A stretch of 64,000 bases of DNA from positions 1 through 64,000 of the forward strand of contig VFJS01000008.1 of assembly GCA_009885955.1 (NCBI GenBank), in the 5' to 3' direction. Shown here in pieces: positions 1 to 8,959 of this stretch. The position numbers were made by a program, and so were the translations under genes. Below the pieces are notes generated by a model. The model was not told where the DNA came from. It saw nothing but the letters and a program-made list of their open reading frames with translations, and searched no databases. The number at the start of each line of letters is the position of its first letter. Positions within the stretch are counted from its first letter, which is position 1. The stretch comes from Spirochaetia bacterium (GTDB taxonomy: Bacteria > Spirochaetota > UBA4802 > UBA5550).

Positions 1-56
1 AACCTCGTTTTTTTACCTGCTACGGTATCGCCATTCTACGGCGATTAAACGAGGTT
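1..56. repeat. Nested inverted repeat at window edge
   Basis: Outer arms AACCTCGTTT (1-10) and AAACGAGGTT (47-56) are perfectly complementary, and inner arms ATCGCC (27-32) and GGCGAT (40-45) nest inside. It lies 84 bases past the stop of the leftward lipoprotein gene, so it may be that gene's terminator. It could also be one copy of a dispersed element cut by the window edge. Confidence 0.6.
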
Positions 57-139
57 ACAACTCTTTATCTTATTTCTGATAAAAAATTCATTCTAAATCT
101 GAGTATTATCAATTATAAAAAATAAACAAATCTTTATGA

Positions 140-1720
140 TTATTTGCAACCGCTGTAAAAATAGAATTGATCTTGTAATGTTCCGGTTGTTCCATATATA
201 TTCCAGCCATTCCAATTTAAATCATCGAATGATAAGATTTGACTGCCGCATCCCCAATAATCAGTAACAATAATTTTATCATTATCCTTTGCCAGAAAGT
301 TGCCCGGCCCGTAAAAAAGCCCGGGAGTGCTCGTTGCTGAAGTGGTAGAATCCCCATTACTTGTAGATGTAGATAAATCGGTGGTAAATCTTTTTATCTG
401 ATAGCCGTTCCCTCCATTTGGATTAGTCACATATACGTATGGCGGCTTTATGAGGATGCCTTTGGGATTTCCGGTGATCATAGTTGATGTTGGTATGCTG
501 TCTGTTGCGGGGTCATATATTCCTATAAATTGGGGCGTTGAAGCGCCATAGGTTATATACAGCAACCCGCTGCTGTCAACTGCTAACCCGTATATACTGG
601 TAATTCCGGTGGTAGTGGCAAGAGCTGTGTCATTGGATCCATCAAGGTTGCATTTGCTCAGAACGTTATATTTTGCCTTATATATAACATTATTGACCCT
701 GTCAATAGCTATGGCTTCGTAACCAAAACCTGAACCGTTTGCTCCAAAGGCAATTACATTTCCGCCGCTGATACTGTCAGCCCTTATAATTACGTCTCTG
801 TCTGTGTTATTAGAATTATTGGCGATATATATTCTTCCAAGGGAATCATAATCGACATCATTCGGCAGAAAATCAAAATCGATCCAGGTATTGTCCAGGG
901 GCAGCATATAATTGTAATCAAAAACAGTCCATCCCGTACTGCTCACTGTGGTCGGGAATTCATCGATCTGCGCAACCCGGTTGTTCCAGGTATCGGGAAT
1001 GAGCACCTTTGTCCTGTACAGCGACATGGGAGCATTTAAGGCTACAATATCTCCAGTGGCAAGGACCTGGGTTGTCGTGGCGTACCGCAATGTCCCTGAT
1101 GTTATGGCAGCCAGCACCTCGATAGTATAACTTGAACCGGGTATGAGCGGAACCGCGCTGCCGCTGGGATATCCCGGGATTGAATAGATAACTGTTCCCG
1201 ATGCAGATACATTCAGCGTATAAGCCCCGAGTCCCGATGGCGTCCCTAAGGGAAAGGCTGGTGTTACAGACAGTGCAGTATAGGAGGAAGGCAGCGCAAT
1301 CATGGTAATGGTAAGATTTTCATCTTTTCCTGTTGTCAGATCCGCAGTGGCTGTCCCTATATAATTTGTTGATGAAGCAACTGCCGCAAGCACAAAGATC
1401 CTTTCATTTCCCGCCGGCACTTCCAGCAATATTTCTGCGGCATCTACGGGACATTCCCTGACTATGGGGTCCATGTCTGAAGCTGTAACTAACAGGGTGA
1501 GCGATACGATACCCTGCGGCGCTGCAGCCCTGGCCTCTGTTGCGAAGAGGCGGAGGAACCGGTCAACCATGGATATTTTGTTCTCCTGAACCTCATGGCC
1601 TTTCAGGTTTATGGTGACCCTTGTTTTTCCCGGTTTTACATTTGAGCATGATATCAGTAAAATTGAAATAATTACGGATACAATCCCTGTCATTAATTTT
1701 AATCTATTATTGTTTGTCAT
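140..1720 (-). CDS. Secreted lipoprotein, probable C-terminal beta-propeller
   Basis: The 526-residue protein starts with a lysine-containing N-terminus, a hydrophobic segment and a lipobox-like LLISC near residue 25, so it is probably an exported lipoprotein. GAGG lies six bases before the ATG. Residues about 35-260 are Ser/Thr/Ala-rich beta-type sequence, with several alternating hydrophobic stretches. From about 270 onward, repeated segments such as DVDYDSLGRIYIANN and LAVDSSGLLYITYG resemble NHL/SMP-30-type propeller blades. A structural or ligand-binding surface role is likely, but no catalytic motif is visible. It is transcribed away from the FecR operon, and the two share a 469-base divergent spacer. 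The N-terminal half is unassigned. Confidence 0.75.
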   Translation of the reverse strand: MTNNNRLKLMTGIVSVIISILLISCSNVKPGKTRVTINLKGHEVQENKISMVDRFLRLFATEARAAAPQGIVSLTLLVTASDMDPIVRECPVDAAEILLEVPAGNERIFVLAAVASSTNYIGTATADLTTGKDENLTITMIALPSSYTALSVTPAFPLGTPSGLGAYTLNVSASGTVIYSIPGYPSGSAVPLIPGSSYTIEVLAAITSGTLRYATTTQVLATGDIVALNAPMSLYRTKVLIPDTWNNRVAQIDEFPTTVSSTGWTVFDYNYMLPLDNTWIDFDFLPNDVDYDSLGRIYIANNSNNTDRDVIIRADSISGGNVIAFGANGSGFGYEAIAIDRVNNVIYKAKYNVLSKCNLDGSNDTALATTTGITSIYGLAVDSSGLLYITYGASTPQFIGIYDPATDSIPTSTMITGNPKGILIKPPYVYVTNPNGGNGYQIKRFTTDLSTSTSNGDSTTSATSTPGLFYGPGNFLAKDNDKIIVTDYWGCGSQILSFDDLNWNGWNIYGTTGTLQDQFYFYSGCK

Positions 1721-2189
1721 TTTTTCCTCATTAAAAAAATATTAAAAAAGTATTATCAAAAAAGGATTATAATTTTCATGAAACATAATCTGTTTTTTTT
1801 CAGTAAATCGATTAGATGTCAAGTCCTAATCAGTATTATAAGTATAATAAAAAGCTGATAATAATTTCAATAATATTTTTTATAATCCTGTAATTTATTT
1901 TTTTATCTAAAAATAAAAAGAGTTGGATTTCATAAAATAGGTAGAAGTACTAACTAATGACTAAAATTCAAAACAAAGGCGTTACACTGCCGGTTTTATC
2001 TTTCAGGTGCCGGTTTTGCCCGTATAAAGATTATTGCATATCCTCCCCCGTAACCTTCTGTTTCAGGGTGTTGCTGCAATATTTTGCTTAAATCATTAAA
2101 AAAAGATTTGCAATGCATTTTATTTATAGATACAATGACTGCAGGAATGCCTTTTAATTCTCTGTTGTTACTTTAAAGGAGCAAAAGCA
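1721..2189. other. AT-rich divergent intergenic region
   Basis: 469 bases separate the leftward lipoprotein from the rightward FecR operon. It is strongly AT-rich from 1721 to about 1980. I see no open reading frame with coding character here. The only recognisable signal is the sigma70-like promoter near its right end. Confidence 0.6.
2108..2136 (+). promoter_or_regulatory. Sigma70-like promoter of the FecR operon
   Basis: TTGCAA (2108-2113) and TACAAT (2131-2136) are separated by 17 bases. Predicted transcription would begin near 2143 and leave a leader of about 47 bases before the FecR-domain gene, whose Shine-Dalgarno AAAGGAG lies at 2175-2181. The call is from sequence match only. Confidence 0.55.
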
Positions 2190-2933
2190 ATGAATTACTT
2201 TTTTTGTTATATAATGACGGTTCTCATTATCGCTGCCGCCTCCCAGGCCCATGCAGCCATCAAGGTTCTTTCGGTGAACGGCACAGCGGCATACAAGGAT
2301 GATAAGTCCTGGGTTCCTCTCAGGAACGGGATGATCCTCAAAGACGGGACAAAGGTGAGCACAAGCGTCAAGTCTACAGCAGAGATTCAGATTGACGATA
2401 ATATCGTGACGGTACAGCCGCTTACCATGATGAAAATACAGGGGAGCAAGTCCACGGCCGACAGCTCTTCAACCAGCATCGGGCTGAAAAGAGGGAGCCT
2501 CAGGGCCAATGTAAACAGGGAAAAAAGGATAAAAACAGTTTTCAAGGTCTCAACGCCCATAGCCACTTCCAGTGTCCGGGGGACTGAAAAGATTGTTTCT
2601 CACGGGCCAATGAGGGGAACGCGCATCATAATGATCTCCGGAAACTCGGAAGGTGAAAACAAACATGGCGGGAAACGGTCGGTGAGCGGAAAGCAGGTGT
2701 TCCAGCAGCATGGCAACAGGCCGGGCCCTGAGAATGTTCTTGCCGCTGTGCAGAGTAATTCCCTGGGCAGCATATTCAGTAAAAATCTGACTGAAAATGA
2801 ACAAGCGAATATCCAGAACAACGGCAGCGACCTTATAAACAGCGATAACAACGCTCTTAACATCGTAAACAGCGTAACAGGCGGCAGCGGAACAAACAAG
2901 ACTAATGTAAAAATAACAGTCGGATGGCCTTAA
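2190..2933 (+). CDS. FecR-domain exported protein
   Basis: A 247-residue protein with a cleavable signal peptide (about residues 1-22, ending AHA). The FecR-type domain covers roughly residues 25-140: KVLSVNGTA start, W-V-P-L-R-N-G, then L-K-D-G-T-K-V-S-T and the S-S-V-R-G-T-E signature near 130. In classical systems FecR transmits outer-membrane receptor signals to a sigma factor. Stand-alone periplasmic FecR domains without a transmembrane anchor, as here, are thought to bind surface glycans or partner proteins. The tail is Asn/Ser-rich and low-complexity. It is first in an operon with a small exported protein, a barrel protein and a CHASE2 cyclase, so a role in presenting an envelope signal to the cyclase is a reasonable inference. 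Confidence 0.82.
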   Translation: MNYFFCYIMTVLIIAAASQAHAAIKVLSVNGTAAYKDDKSWVPLRNGMILKDGTKVSTSVKSTAEIQIDDNIVTVQPLTMMKIQGSKSTADSSSTSIGLKRGSLRANVNREKRIKTVFKVSTPIATSSVRGTEKIVSHGPMRGTRIIMISGNSEGENKHGGKRSVSGKQVFQQHGNRPGPENVLAAVQSNSLGSIFSKNLTENEQANIQNNGSDLINSDNNALNIVNSVTGGSGTNKTNVKITVGWP

Positions 2934-3110
2934 AAGTTAAACGGCCCGGCAGTTTACTATTCTTCGGCTGTGCTAACCAATAGTATCTGTGTTATCAGTT
3001 GATGTTTTATGTTCGCGTCAGCCGCTGGATTTCATAGAGTTTTTTTATCAAGCTTCATCTGAATTAAATATTTTTTTGAATAATAATTTCAAAATCAGAG
3101 GGGAATGGCA

Positions 3111-3566
3111 ATGAAAAATTTTTTGATTATTTTTGTGCTGTCTGTTATGCCTGCAGCGCTATTTTCACAGGAGCTGGGTTCTCTCAACTTTATCCACGGC
3201 CTTGATGTTAAAGAGAAGACCACCTATGAAGACGCGGCGGCATTTTTTGTATTAAATCTGGATAAGACCCCTGGAAAATTTGAAGAAAATATTGATACGC
3301 TTGCAAAACTCAGCAAGGTCGGCAGCATGGGGTACGGCAAGGAGAAAATGCTCACCAGGGGAATGCTGTCAAAGATGATTGCCAGGTATCTCGGCCTGAA
3401 AGATTCACTGCTTTATCTTATCCTCAGGAATGAACGGTACGCTTTTAAAGCCTGCGCTGCAGAAGGCATAATGGAAAATGACCAGAGCGAATGGGATACA
3501 CTCAGCGGCAGGGAACTCATTGAAATCATGACAATAGTCCAGGAAAAGAAAGGGGAGAAAAAGTGA
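3111..3566 (+). CDS. Small exported protein of the FecR operon
   Basis: A 151-residue protein with a signal peptide (MKNFLIIF... ending near LFSQ). An ATG at 3105 is also possible, but the GAGGGGA ribosome site (3098-3104) abuts it, while spacing to 3111 is normal, so 3111 is preferred. The mature part is helical and charged, and I recognise no family. Segments about 30-75 and 75-150 might form TPR-like or S-layer-homology-like helices, but this is not firm. Its stop overlaps the start of the next gene, a barrel protein, by four bases, so the two are translationally coupled and probably work together in the envelope. Confidence 0.75.
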   Translation: MKNFLIIFVLSVMPAALFSQELGSLNFIHGLDVKEKTTYEDAAAFFVLNLDKTPGKFEENIDTLAKLSKVGSMGYGKEKMLTRGMLSKMIARYLGLKDSLLYLILRNERYAFKACAAEGIMENDQSEWDTLSGRELIEIMTIVQEKKGEKK

Positions 3567-4969
3567 AAAATAAAATTATCGCATGCATACTGTTTTCTTT
3601 TATTTCTGCTGCCGGGTCCAGTGTATTTGCCCAGCAGAATCTCCCAAAAGATCTGCTCGCTGATTCTATTTATCCCTATAACCAGAATGACGCGGACATG
3701 ATGGTTCCGAAATCGGGCAATTCCTTTTCAACCAAGGGGATACTTTACGGCGGCTGGCTGAATCCGGTTATTATTGATGATAATGACGGGGTTAAGAATC
3801 TGCGGACATCCATGAATTCATTGAAGATCTGGATTAAATCCTATCTCTGGGAAAACAGCTTTCTTTATATAAGGGGTAAGGACACCTACACAAAGCTCCT
3901 TAAAATGGATGGATATGATAAACAGGTTTTTGAAGATCAGGGATATAAGAATGACGCCAAAAATGTCATCGACCTTGATGTGGGATTCATTACCATGACT
4001 ACTGAAACGAATACCATGAAACTCACCCTCGGGAGAAATTATTTTTTGCTTGGCTCGGGCCTCGTGCTTAACGGCAGGGGGGACGGGGCCGAGCTGAACA
4101 TTTATTCCAGGTATGTGAAAGCCGATTTATTCGGGGCTTACACCGGCTATCTTAAGAAGGATGATGATCCGTACAAGCTGAGTACCCGGGACAATACCGA
4201 CGGATCGAACAGGGTTTTTGCCGGCGGGTCCCTCTCCTTTGACATTGACAACCAGTCGCTCTATTTCATGGGCATGTCCCAGAAGGACAGGGGCAAGGAG
4301 GCAGCGGGTGAAAAGAGCCTGTACCAGTCGCAGTACTACGGCGGCGGGCTTAAGGGCGTCATTATGAAAATGCTCCAGTACAACGCAGAGTTTGTATATG
4401 AAACAGGGAAGAGCTATACCCAGGCCGGCAAGAGCGACAGCATCAAGGCCTATGCCGCGCAGGTAAATATCAACTATTACTTCGTTGCTGCCATGAATCC
4501 CGTACTTTCACTGCAGTATGCTTACGGCTCCGGGGACAAGGACAAGAGCAGTTACAGTTCGCCGAACGGCAACGTCAAGGGCGATGACACCGGGTTCCTT
4601 GCATTTGGAACCTATGTCGGCGGTTATGCCCTCAGGCCTGTTCTTGCCAACATGCATGTTGCCAGAGGAGGATTCACCTTATCACCTTTTTCAGGATCTG
4701 ATTCTCCTTCTATGAAACGCATCAACCTCATTGGTAAATATTCCTATTATTTAAAAGATCAGGCAAATTCACCAATTAAAAGCGGAGAAGCTACAGAACA
4801 TGACAAGCACATAGGACAGGGGATCGACGGCTCCTTGAGATGGGGAATTTTTGACGACCTGGCCGTATTTGTGAATTATTCGGTTTTCATGCCCGGCAAG
4901 GCATACGCATCCACCGAGAACGACAAGACGAGAAAATTTTTCATGGGCGGTTTGAATCTGAATTTTTAA
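3563..4969 (+). CDS. Outer-membrane beta-barrel protein (porin-like)
   Basis: 468 residues starting at GTG, overlapping the preceding stop, with AGGGGAG at 3551-3557 as ribosome site. A signal peptide ends near VFAQQ. The rest alternates polar and hydrophobic residues with many aromatic-rich strands and Gly/Asp turns, and ends in NLNF, a terminal Phe typical of outer-membrane barrels recognised by BamA. It resembles alginate-export or long-chain porin-like families in style, but I cannot name the family. Its place between a FecR-domain protein and a CHASE2 cyclase suggests it is the outer-membrane component of a sensing or secretion unit rather than a housekeeping porin. Confidence 0.78.
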   Translation: MKNKIIACILFSFISAAGSSVFAQQNLPKDLLADSIYPYNQNDADMMVPKSGNSFSTKGILYGGWLNPVIIDDNDGVKNLRTSMNSLKIWIKSYLWENSFLYIRGKDTYTKLLKMDGYDKQVFEDQGYKNDAKNVIDLDVGFITMTTETNTMKLTLGRNYFLLGSGLVLNGRGDGAELNIYSRYVKADLFGAYTGYLKKDDDPYKLSTRDNTDGSNRVFAGGSLSFDIDNQSLYFMGMSQKDRGKEAAGEKSLYQSQYYGGGLKGVIMKMLQYNAEFVYETGKSYTQAGKSDSIKAYAAQVNINYYFVAAMNPVLSLQYAYGSGDKDKSSYSSPNGNVKGDDTGFLAFGTYVGGYALRPVLANMHVARGGFTLSPFSGSDSPSMKRINLIGKYSYYLKDQANSPIKSGEATEHDKHIGQGIDGSLRWGIFDDLAVFVNYSVFMPGKAYASTENDKTRKFFMGGLNLNF

Positions 4970-5063
4970 AATTATATCAGGCTCAATCTGCCAGCTGACA
5001 GGAAACAGACATCGGGAACTCCAATTCCCGGTAATCCCATAAATAATTCCACGGGAGAACGGC

Positions 5064-7688
5064 ATGTTTAAAGATTTGCTTGATAAGGTCAACAGGTTCA
5101 TTGAACACAGCAGGTTTTCAGGAATCGTCATTGCTGTTGCGGCTTTTTTCTTTGTCTTTCTCTTCAGTTTTTCGGAGACCTATGACATTTTTGAGCTCAA
5201 GCTCTATGACCTCAGGTTCAAGGCCAAGCCCCAGGTGGAGGAGTGGGACAAACTCACATTTGTCGACATTGACGAGGTGAGCCTCCTGACTGTGGGTCAA
5301 TTTCCATGGCCCAGGATCTTCTACGGGAAAGGGTTCAAATCGTTGAAGGCGGTTGGCGCATCACAGATAGCCCTTGATATCATGTTCCCGGACAAATCCC
5401 CCATCAACCTGGATGAAGATGCCTTTAAGAAATTGCTTGTAAAAGCCGGCGGCAGGAGGAGCATAAGTTCCGATGATGTGAAATCGGTAGCCCTGGACAA
5501 TGACCTTCTATTTTCAAAGGGGGTTTCGGAATACGGGAATGTTATTTTATCATACACCTTTGACTACGATGACCTGAGGCCCGAGAAGCAGAAGGCCCAG
5601 GGCACTCAGGTTTTTGCCAGAGCCGAGAAGAGATTCATAGAAAAGTCGTCCATTCCAATCCCGAAAGAGAGGGCAGGCGAATTCGAAAAGCTCACCGACA
5701 GCAGGATAAAAAGAATATCCTATCCGATTCCTGAACTCATGAATACCGGTAAATACTTCGGTTTTGTACACAGGGATACGGACATCGATGGAGTCATCAG
5801 GAAGATCAAACTCTTCCAGGTTTTTAACGGCAGGATTTATTTCAACATCGCGCTTGCCATGTACATTGATGCCTGTAAAATTACTCTGAGCAATGTTGAA
5901 ATATTTCCCGGCGACAGGATTGTTCTCAAAAAGGCATTGAACCATAAGAACCAGAATATCGAGGACATCGAGATTCCCATTGACAGGAACAGCCTCATTT
6001 ACATCAACTGGGCCGGCCCCGGCCCCAGGGAGAAATCTTTTAAAATTATGCCCTTTTATTCCCTCCTCGAATACGTAGAATACGCCCCTGTGGTTGCCGA
6101 GTTTTTTGACGATAAAGACAGCATGGATAGAAAGGAGAAGGGGGAATTAAAAAAGCTGAAGGAAGATCTTGTTAAAGAAAAGGCCCTCCATGCCGCAGCA
6201 AAAGATTCCACGGCACGAATTGGCAGTTTCAAGAAGATTTCAAGTCTCAGGAAGGATATTGAAAAGATAAAATGGAAATTTTACAATGAATTGAAGACCG
6301 ATGTTGATAAAAAAAAGAAGGAACAGGAGAAGACCAAGGACGGCAGACTGAAGGAGGAACTGGAAATTCTTCAGGATGATCTCAGGGCAATTGAGCTTGT
6401 CATAAAGGTTGAGAGCCTTGCCGACCAGATTCTTCTCACCGGCCTCACTGCCACCGGTACCCATGACCTGGGCGCCATCCCGGTGAGCAGCGAGTATGCC
6501 AGGGTGGGCATATACCATAATACCATAAATACGATACATACAGGCAACTACATACGAAAGGTTCCCATGCCGTTGAATTACGTGATCATGCTTGCCTTAG
6601 CCATAATACTGGGATTTGTTATTCAGAGATTGAACGCGAAATATTCAATCATTACAATCATCGCGTCATTTATTGCGGCGAACATGATGGTCATAATGAT
6701 TTTTGCTTTTTTTAGCGTCTGGGTAAACCAGCTCGGCATCATACTTTCTCTTCTCCTGCCGTCCATTACCATTTCGGCGGTAAAATTCTTAAAAGAGGAG
6801 AGTCAGAAAAAGTTCATCAAGAATGCATTTTCACGGTACCTCACACCAGGTGTTATTGATGAAATCATCAAGCACCCCGAATCCCTGGAGCTCGGGGGCG
6901 TAAATAAAAAGATTACCATTTTCTTTTCTGACGTTGCGGGATTTTCATCGATATCGGAAAAACTTACTCCGCAGCAGCTTGTCGGAAGGCTGAACGAGTA
7001 CCTTTCTGAAATGACCGATATCATCCTGGGCCATGGAGGGACTATTGACAAGTATGAAGGGGATGCTATCATGGCCTTCTACGGCGCCCCCTTTGACATG
7101 GCTGACAGCGAGGTGAAGGCATGCTATGCTGCCATTGACATGAAGAGGCGGCTCCGGGAACTCCAGGAGGTCTGGAAGGAGGCCGGGAAGGATGTCCTCA
7201 GCGCCAGGATGGGCATGAACACCGGTACTGCCACTGTAGGCAACATGGGCTCAAAGACAAGGATGGACTATACGGCAATGGGGGATTCAGTCAACCTTGC
7301 ATCAAGGCTCGAAGGGGCGAATAAATTCTACAGCACCGGCGCAATGATAAGCCAGTCCACCTATGACGGCGCAAAGGATTTTGTTGATGTCCGGAAGCTC
7401 GATACCATACGGGTTGTAGGGAAGCTTGAAGCGGTGGTTATCTATGAACTCCTGGGCAAAAAAGGGACCCTCCCTGAGAGGATGTATGAGCTGATTGATC
7501 AGTATAACCAGGGGCTTAATGCCTTCTCGCACAGGGACTGGAAAAAGGCCAAGTCCCATTTCAGTGAGGCTCTTAAGGTTATCACCGATGACGGCCCCAG
7601 CCTGAAATATCTTGATAGGTGCAATGAATACCTGAAGACCCCTCCTCCTAAAAAATGGGATGGAATCTATTCATTGAAGTCAAAATAA
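5064..7688 (+). CDS. CHASE2-domain class III adenylate/guanylate cyclase
   Basis: 874 residues. An N-terminal membrane segment (about 20-38) is followed by a periplasmic CHASE2 sensor (about 40-490), closely spaced membrane helices (about 503-575) and a cytoplasmic class III cyclase domain (about 612-790). Metal-binding Asp residues are in FFSDVAGFS (about 621) and KYEGDAIMAF, and the later motif MDYTAMGDSVNLASR supplies the nucleotide-binding and transition-state Asn/Arg positions, so it looks catalytically competent. Residues about 805-860 look TPR-like. Unusually, about 100 residues (351-453) inside the CHASE2 region are very Lys/Glu-rich and predicted coiled coil. It is last in the FecR-barrel operon and probably turns an envelope signal into cAMP or cGMP; which nucleotide is not decidable here. 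Confidence 0.92.
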   Translation: MFKDLLDKVNRFIEHSRFSGIVIAVAAFFFVFLFSFSETYDIFELKLYDLRFKAKPQVEEWDKLTFVDIDEVSLLTVGQFPWPRIFYGKGFKSLKAVGASQIALDIMFPDKSPINLDEDAFKKLLVKAGGRRSISSDDVKSVALDNDLLFSKGVSEYGNVILSYTFDYDDLRPEKQKAQGTQVFARAEKRFIEKSSIPIPKERAGEFEKLTDSRIKRISYPIPELMNTGKYFGFVHRDTDIDGVIRKIKLFQVFNGRIYFNIALAMYIDACKITLSNVEIFPGDRIVLKKALNHKNQNIEDIEIPIDRNSLIYINWAGPGPREKSFKIMPFYSLLEYVEYAPVVAEFFDDKDSMDRKEKGELKKLKEDLVKEKALHAAAKDSTARIGSFKKISSLRKDIEKIKWKFYNELKTDVDKKKKEQEKTKDGRLKEELEILQDDLRAIELVIKVESLADQILLTGLTATGTHDLGAIPVSSEYARVGIYHNTINTIHTGNYIRKVPMPLNYVIMLALAIILGFVIQRLNAKYSIITIIASFIAANMMVIMIFAFFSVWVNQLGIILSLLLPSITISAVKFLKEESQKKFIKNAFSRYLTPGVIDEIIKHPESLELGGVNKKITIFFSDVAGFSSISEKLTPQQLVGRLNEYLSEMTDIILGHGGTIDKYEGDAIMAFYGAPFDMADSEVKACYAAIDMKRRLRELQEVWKEAGKDVLSARMGMNTGTATVGNMGSKTRMDYTAMGDSVNLASRLEGANKFYSTGAMISQSTYDGAKDFVDVRKLDTIRVVGKLEAVVIYELLGKKGTLPERMYELIDQYNQGLNAFSHRDWKKAKSHFSEALKVITDDGPSLKYLDRCNEYLKTPPPKKWDGIYSLKSK
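5881..5891 (-). repeat. GCTCAGAGTAA motif inside the CHASE2 cyclase gene
   Basis: TTACTCTGAGC on the plus strand is the exact complement of the RAYT-locus motif and encodes part of K-I-T-L-S-N-V. It may be coincidental, since the sequence sits in an intact domain, but it is the same extended form (TTACTCTGAGCAATG) as the copy in the signal peptide at 19600. Confidence 0.4.
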
Positions 7689-7716
7689 GGCCCAGGCACC
7701 ACTTCTGCCGGAATTC

Positions 7717-8622
7717 TCAGGATGCCGAAGAGCGGGATGCCAGAATTTTTCTGGCCCAACGCCTTCCCCATAATCCGTATATATTAAACAGGCCAAGCCC
7801 CAGGGGAAGGATTTTTTCAATAAATGGAGTAAGATAACAGAGCCTTATCAGGCTGTAGTAGAGTTCATGAATATTTCCGGCTTCAATTACAATTGTATCG
7901 CCATTTACCTTGTACCTCCATAGGGAAGCCATTTTACCTGCTGTGCGTTCACCGTCCCTGATTTTTATTTCAGCCATGAAAGGCCCTTTGAGAATAAGGG
8001 GTTCAGTGTTCATGTTGGCAAGGGATTCCGCTGCTGACCGTGCCATGCCGGCACGCCACCTGTCCCTGCTCTTTTCATCAGACTTATCCTTTATATAAAT
8101 GGTGCTCAGAGTAATGTTTTTGACAGTCCTTTCAGCCTCCATACATGCCACAGGACACCCGGAAAAAAAAATTGGCCGTATTCCGAAAGGGGACAGGGAA
8201 GCTGAAAAGAGTTCCACCTCGGACATGGGCTTCCCGTTGACAAGGAGGCTCTCTATCCGGGAAGTAAGAGTATGGGCAAGGAACCCGCCTGAACCGGAGG
8301 ATGCATGCATCCCTGTCATGAGCAGGGCCGATACTCGGGGCGGATTGCCGATGCCCGGTACTGCACCGCGTTTATATCCATGGAGCATAACTGCCCTGCT
8401 GTCAACAATCTCTGGAAGGATGTTCCAGCCAGTCCTGTGAAAGTCCTTGATATAGACACTCTCTGCCCCTGCATCAAAGAGGGAAACCACAACACTGTGT
8501 ATGTCCTTTGACATTTCGGCGCAGGCCAGTGCCCATTTTTTTGTCATGAATGCCGATGATTCATAATCAGTGCAGCCTGAGCTTCCCTCGATGTCCGAAA
8601 TTATTAATATGTTTTTATGCAT
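7717..8622 (-). CDS. M55-family peptidase, D-aminopeptidase DppA-like
   Basis: A 301-residue cytoplasmic protein of the M55 zinc aminopeptidase family, typified by B. subtilis DppA, which releases D-amino acids from short peptides. The DppA zinc ligands D8, E10, H60, H104 and E133 match D10, E12 (SDIEGSSG), H62 (KDFHRTG), H106 (TGMHASSG) and E135 here, with a constant offset of two, so the site appears intact. The C-terminus has extra hydrophobic sequence. The gene converges on the cyclase gene with a 28-base gap. It contains one copy of the locus repeat (8104-8114) in frame as I-T-L-S. A decayed copy of its first 171 bases lies at 9661-9831, beyond the RAYT gene. Confidence 0.85.
   Translation of the reverse strand: MHKNILIISDIEGSSGCTDYESSAFMTKKWALACAEMSKDIHSVVVSLFDAGAESVYIKDFHRTGWNILPEIVDSRAVMLHGYKRGAVPGIGNPPRVSALLMTGMHASSGSGGFLAHTLTSRIESLLVNGKPMSEVELFSASLSPFGIRPIFFSGCPVACMEAERTVKNITLSTIYIKDKSDEKSRDRWRAGMARSAAESLANMNTEPLILKGPFMAEIKIRDGERTAGKMASLWRYKVNGDTIVIEAGNIHELYYSLIRLCYLTPFIEKILPLGLGLFNIYGLWGRRWARKILASRSSAS
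8104..8114 (+). repeat. GCTCAGAGTAA motif inside M55 gene
   Basis: An exact copy of the 11-base motif that recurs around the RAYT gene. Here it falls in coding sequence. On the plus strand it continues into AATGTTTTT, as does the copy at 9574, which suggests that both derive from one ancestral sequence. Confidence 0.6.
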
Positions 8623-8641
8623 ATTTTATATCGTATTTTTT

Positions 8642-8652
8642 GCTCAGAGTAA
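8642..8652 (+). repeat. GCTCAGAGTAA motif, upstream of RAYT
   Basis: Exact motif 20 bases upstream of the M55 start codon, in the spacer between the divergent M55 and RAYT genes. The core CTCAGAG is an odd palindrome. Confidence 0.6.
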
Positions 8653-8824
8653 TAATGGGGAATAAATTATCAAGTCTGAAAAATATTGATGAACAATAAA
8701 AAAAGTCAGAGCTGCGGAGTTGTGAGAAAAAAATGAGAATTCAAACTGTGTCTGCTTTACAAATTGGCACAAATTAATGTCATTCACATCTAAAGTATCA
8801 TGTATTTGTCCATTTATTTACCAT

Positions 8825-8880
8825 GCTCAGAGTAATTAAATAATTAACCTGATTTAAAAAAATTTATAAGCTCAGAGCAA
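8825..8880 (+). repeat. Paired GCTCAGAG(T/C)AATTAAAT motifs before RAYT
   Basis: Two direct copies, GCTCAGAGTAATTAAAT at 8825 and GCTCAGAGCAATTAAAT at 8870, start 45 bases apart in the AT-rich region upstream of the RAYT gene. The remaining spacer 8623-8959 holds no gene. Such paired sites are plausible binding or cleavage sites for the adjacent Y1 transposase, by analogy with REP/BIME pairs. Confidence 0.55.
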
Positions 8881-8959
8881 TTAAATTCTATTATTTCCCT
8901 GTTATAATCGTATTAAATAAAGAATACCAAATTTATTTCTAATTTATACAGGATAAAAT

